From Pseudomonas moorei (GTDB lineage Bacteria; Pseudomonadota; Gammaproteobacteria; Pseudomonadales; Pseudomonadaceae), in the NCBI RefSeq assembly GCF_008801475.1, contig NZ_VZPP01000009.1, positions 248,001 through 312,000 on the forward strand: 64,000 bases of DNA. Direction: 5' to 3'. Every line of letters begins with the position of its first letter. The stretch's first letter is position 1. The position numbers and the translations under genes were made by a program. The notes below the pieces were generated by a model. It ran no database searches and was not told where the DNA came from. It worked only from the letters and a program-made list of their open reading frames with translations. Shown piece by piece: positions 62,400 to 64,000 of the stretch.

Positions 62400-62421
62400 G
62401 ATTTTCGCTGCTCTTACGGGC

Positions 62422-62492
62422 GCCATCGCGGGCAAGCCACGCTCCCGCAGGTTTTTGCGAAACCTGTGGGAGCGTGGCTTGCCCGCGATGGC
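62422..62492. repeat. REPIN forming an almost perfect 33-bp hairpin
   Basis: The arms, starting GCCATCGCGGGCAAGCCACG and ending in its complement, run 33 bases each with one G-T-type change and a five-base loop (TTGCG). Same class as 54340-54409. The placement after araH suggests that it also acts as a 3' stabilising or terminating hairpin. Confidence 0.88.
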
Positions 62493-62596
62493 GGCATAAC
62501 TGAATCACTCCCGCTCTCACGAACAATCGCATCCTTCTGTCACCTCCCTTAAATATTCCTTGCCCGCCCCAACCCGTTTCGGGTATCAATTTGTAC

Positions 62597-63310
62597 ATGA
62601 TTAGACAGGTACGATTTGACAAGAAACAACGGGTGGTCGACGAGCTTATACGGCGCATCGAAAGCGGCCTCATGGAGGACGGCTTTCATCTGCCGGGTGA
62701 GCATCAGTTGGCTCAAGAATTCAAAGTCAGCCGAGGTACTTTGCGTGAAGCCCTGGCCGAGTTGAAACGGCGCAACTACATCGCGACGCAAAGCGGGGTG
62801 GGCTCCATCGTCACTTTCGATGGTGTAGTGCTCGACCAGCGCAGTGGCTGGGCCCAGGCTCTTGCCGATAGTGGCGCGCTGATCAATACCGAAGTGCTGC
62901 GGCTGGAGGCGGTGACCCGTCCTGACTTGCTGTCGCGTTTCGGCACCGACCAGTTCATTACCCTCGACCGGCGCCGCCGCTCCAACGACGGCACCCTGGT
63001 CTCCCTCGAACGCTCCTTGATGCCCGCCACCGGAGGCCTGGAAAGCTTGCCGCGCGTCGGTTTGATCGACAATTCCCTGACCATCACTCTGGCTGCCTAC
63101 GGCTATATCGGCGAACGCGGCGATCAATGGATCGGTGCCGAACCACTGAACGCCGAAGATGCCGAACTGCTGGGACGACCGGTCGGCACGGTATTCCTCA
63201 AAGCCTTGCGTACGACGTACGACCGGCAAAACCGTTTCATGGAACAGGTGGAAAGCCTGCTGGACCCCATCCACTTCCGCCTGCACCTGCAATTTGGAAA
63301 CAGTAAATGA
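62597..63310 (+). CDS. GntR-family regulator with UTRA-like domain
   Basis: The regulator (237 aa) has an N-terminal GntR winged helix (about 10-75: LAQEFKVSRGTLREALAELKRRNYI) and a C-terminal UTRA-type ligand-binding domain as in HutC-like proteins. The ATG at 62597 is preceded by no clear ribosome site; a TTG lies two codons earlier. Its stop overlaps the start of the ADP-ribosylglycohydrolase gene by 4 bases, so it probably controls that operon. Confidence 0.87.
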   Translation: MIRQVRFDKKQRVVDELIRRIESGLMEDGFHLPGEHQLAQEFKVSRGTLREALAELKRRNYIATQSGVGSIVTFDGVVLDQRSGWAQALADSGALINTEVLRLEAVTRPDLLSRFGTDQFITLDRRRRSNDGTLVSLERSLMPATGGLESLPRVGLIDNSLTITLAAYGYIGERGDQWIGAEPLNAEDAELLGRPVGTVFLKALRTTYDRQNRFMEQVESLLDPIHFRLHLQFGNSK

Positions 63311-64000
63311 CCGCACTCAATCATGCCTTGGGTGCGTTCTATGGCCTGGCCCTGGGCGATGCCCTGGGCATGCCGACCCAATCCCTGAGCCGCGCCGAGA
63401 TCAAGGCGCGCTTCGGCGAAATCACCGACTTGCAAGACGCCGGCCCCTTGCAACCGATTGCCGCCAACATGCCCAAGGGCTCGATCACCGACGATACCGA
63501 ACAGGCGATCCTGGTCGGCCAGTTGTTGATCGACGGCAAGGGCAAGATCGAACCGGCGCTGCTCGCCCGGCGCTTGATCGAATGGGAAGCCGGGATGCAG
63601 GCCAAGGGCTCGCAGGATTTGCTCGGGCCATCGACCAAGCGTGCGATCGAAATGATCCTGACCGGCCATTCGCCGGAAGAGGCGGGGCGTTACGGCACTA
63701 CCAACGGTGCGGCGATGCGCATCACCCCGGTCGGTATTGCGGCGGACGTCGGCGATCCCGAGGGTTTTATCGACGCCGTGGTGCAGGCCTGCCAAGTCAC
63801 CCATAACACCACGCTGGGTATTTCGAGCGCGGCGGCGGTGGCGGCGGTGGTCTCGGCCGGGATCAACGGCATGGCGCTGGGGGAGGCGTTGAGCCTTGGC
63901 CAGCGAATCGCCCAACAAGCCGAAAGCCATGGTCACTGGGTTGCCGGCGGACGCATTGCCTCGCGCATCAGTTGGGCGTGCAGCATCAGCGTCGACAGCG
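63307..64000 (+). CDS. ADP-ribosylglycohydrolase family protein (partial, runs off the window)
   Basis: The visible 231 residues show the ADP-ribosylglycohydrolase fold: LALGDALGMPTQS near 14-26 and the metal-binding ITDDTEQAILVGQLL near 59, with NGAAMRITPVGI further on. In this family the aspartates bind two metal ions that hydrolyse N- or O-glycosidic bonds of ADP-ribose; some members act on nucleosides or other ribosyl compounds. It starts inside the GntR stop codon and has no stop before the edge, so the C-terminus is missing. Confidence 0.88.
   Translation, partial: MTALNHALGAFYGLALGDALGMPTQSLSRAEIKARFGEITDLQDAGPLQPIAANMPKGSITDDTEQAILVGQLLIDGKGKIEPALLARRLIEWEAGMQAKGSQDLLGPSTKRAIEMILTGHSPEEAGRYGTTNGAAMRITPVGIAADVGDPEGFIDAVVQACQVTHNTTLGISSAAAVAAVVSAGINGMALGEALSLGQRIAQQAESHGHWVAGGRIASRISWACSISVDS

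Noticed and set aside
62591..62619. TTGTAC and GTACGA half sites around the start of the UTRA-GntR gene as a possible operator
   Set aside because: The arms differ by a base and the 12-bp spacing is unusual; there is no second copy in the window to support it.

Overview
The window is chromosomal DNA from a Pseudomonas of the P. fluorescens lineage. This rests on gene order matching the conserved Pseudomonas blocks fadE to ABC-2 transporter, comEC-exbBD-lpxK-kdsB-murB, rne-rluC and rpmF-plsX-fabDG-acpP-fabF-pabC-mltG-tmk-holB-tatD, on the high-GC codon use, and on many REP/REPIN palindromes of the GTGGGAGCGAGC type. I see no prophage, insertion sequence, CRISPR array or rRNA.

Layout. 1-11.1 kb holds mixed metabolic and sensory genes: a FabH-like ketoacyl synthase, a calcium-binding EF-hand protein, a two-component system, pyrF, two oxidoreductases, a MocR regulator and an HBM-type chemoreceptor. 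At 11.4-16.7 kb are a coiled-coil membrane protein, a duplicated tRNA-Glu/tRNA-Gly pair behind a strong stable-RNA promoter, and a set with a LysE exporter, a 2OG-Fe(II) oxygenase, an AlaX-like tRNA editing protein and a LysR regulator. From 16.3 to 22.7 kb are fadE, a transglutaminase-like protein, a GST and an ABC-2 exporter. From 22.7 to 30.3 kb is the tightly coupled envelope operon comEC-exbB-exbD-lpxK-Trm112-kdsB-ptpA-murB. At 30.5-34.9 kb is a molybdenum hydroxylase with its own maturation genes. At 35-41.6 kb are RNase E with a very long 5' leader, rluC, a HAD phosphatase and an S49 peptidase. At 41.6-52.2 kb lies the fatty acid and cell-wall housekeeping run from maf to tatD.

The conserved run contains one clear lesion. 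Between holB and tatD, where Pseudomonas normally carries pilZ, only a frame-shifted 3' remnant of pilZ is left. Just beyond tatD, on the minus strand, is a structured RNA of about 118 nt that by position, size and promoter is probably the stress sRNA RgsA.

From 52.6 kb onward are a TetR regulator, a MoaA-type radical SAM protein, a lipoprotein and a DUF1285 protein. Then comes a sugar island: FCD-type GntR regulator, SMP-30 lactonase, SDR dehydrogenase and an AraFGH-type ABC importer. This fits import of L-arabinose and its oxidation through the lactone. An identical 14-bp motif lies in front of the regulator gene and of the transporter operon and is the likely operator. The SDR gene has a leader with a 51-codon ORF and a terminator-like hairpin, which suggests attenuation. 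The window ends in a GntR/UTRA regulator translationally coupled to an ADP-ribosylglycohydrolase gene that runs off the edge.
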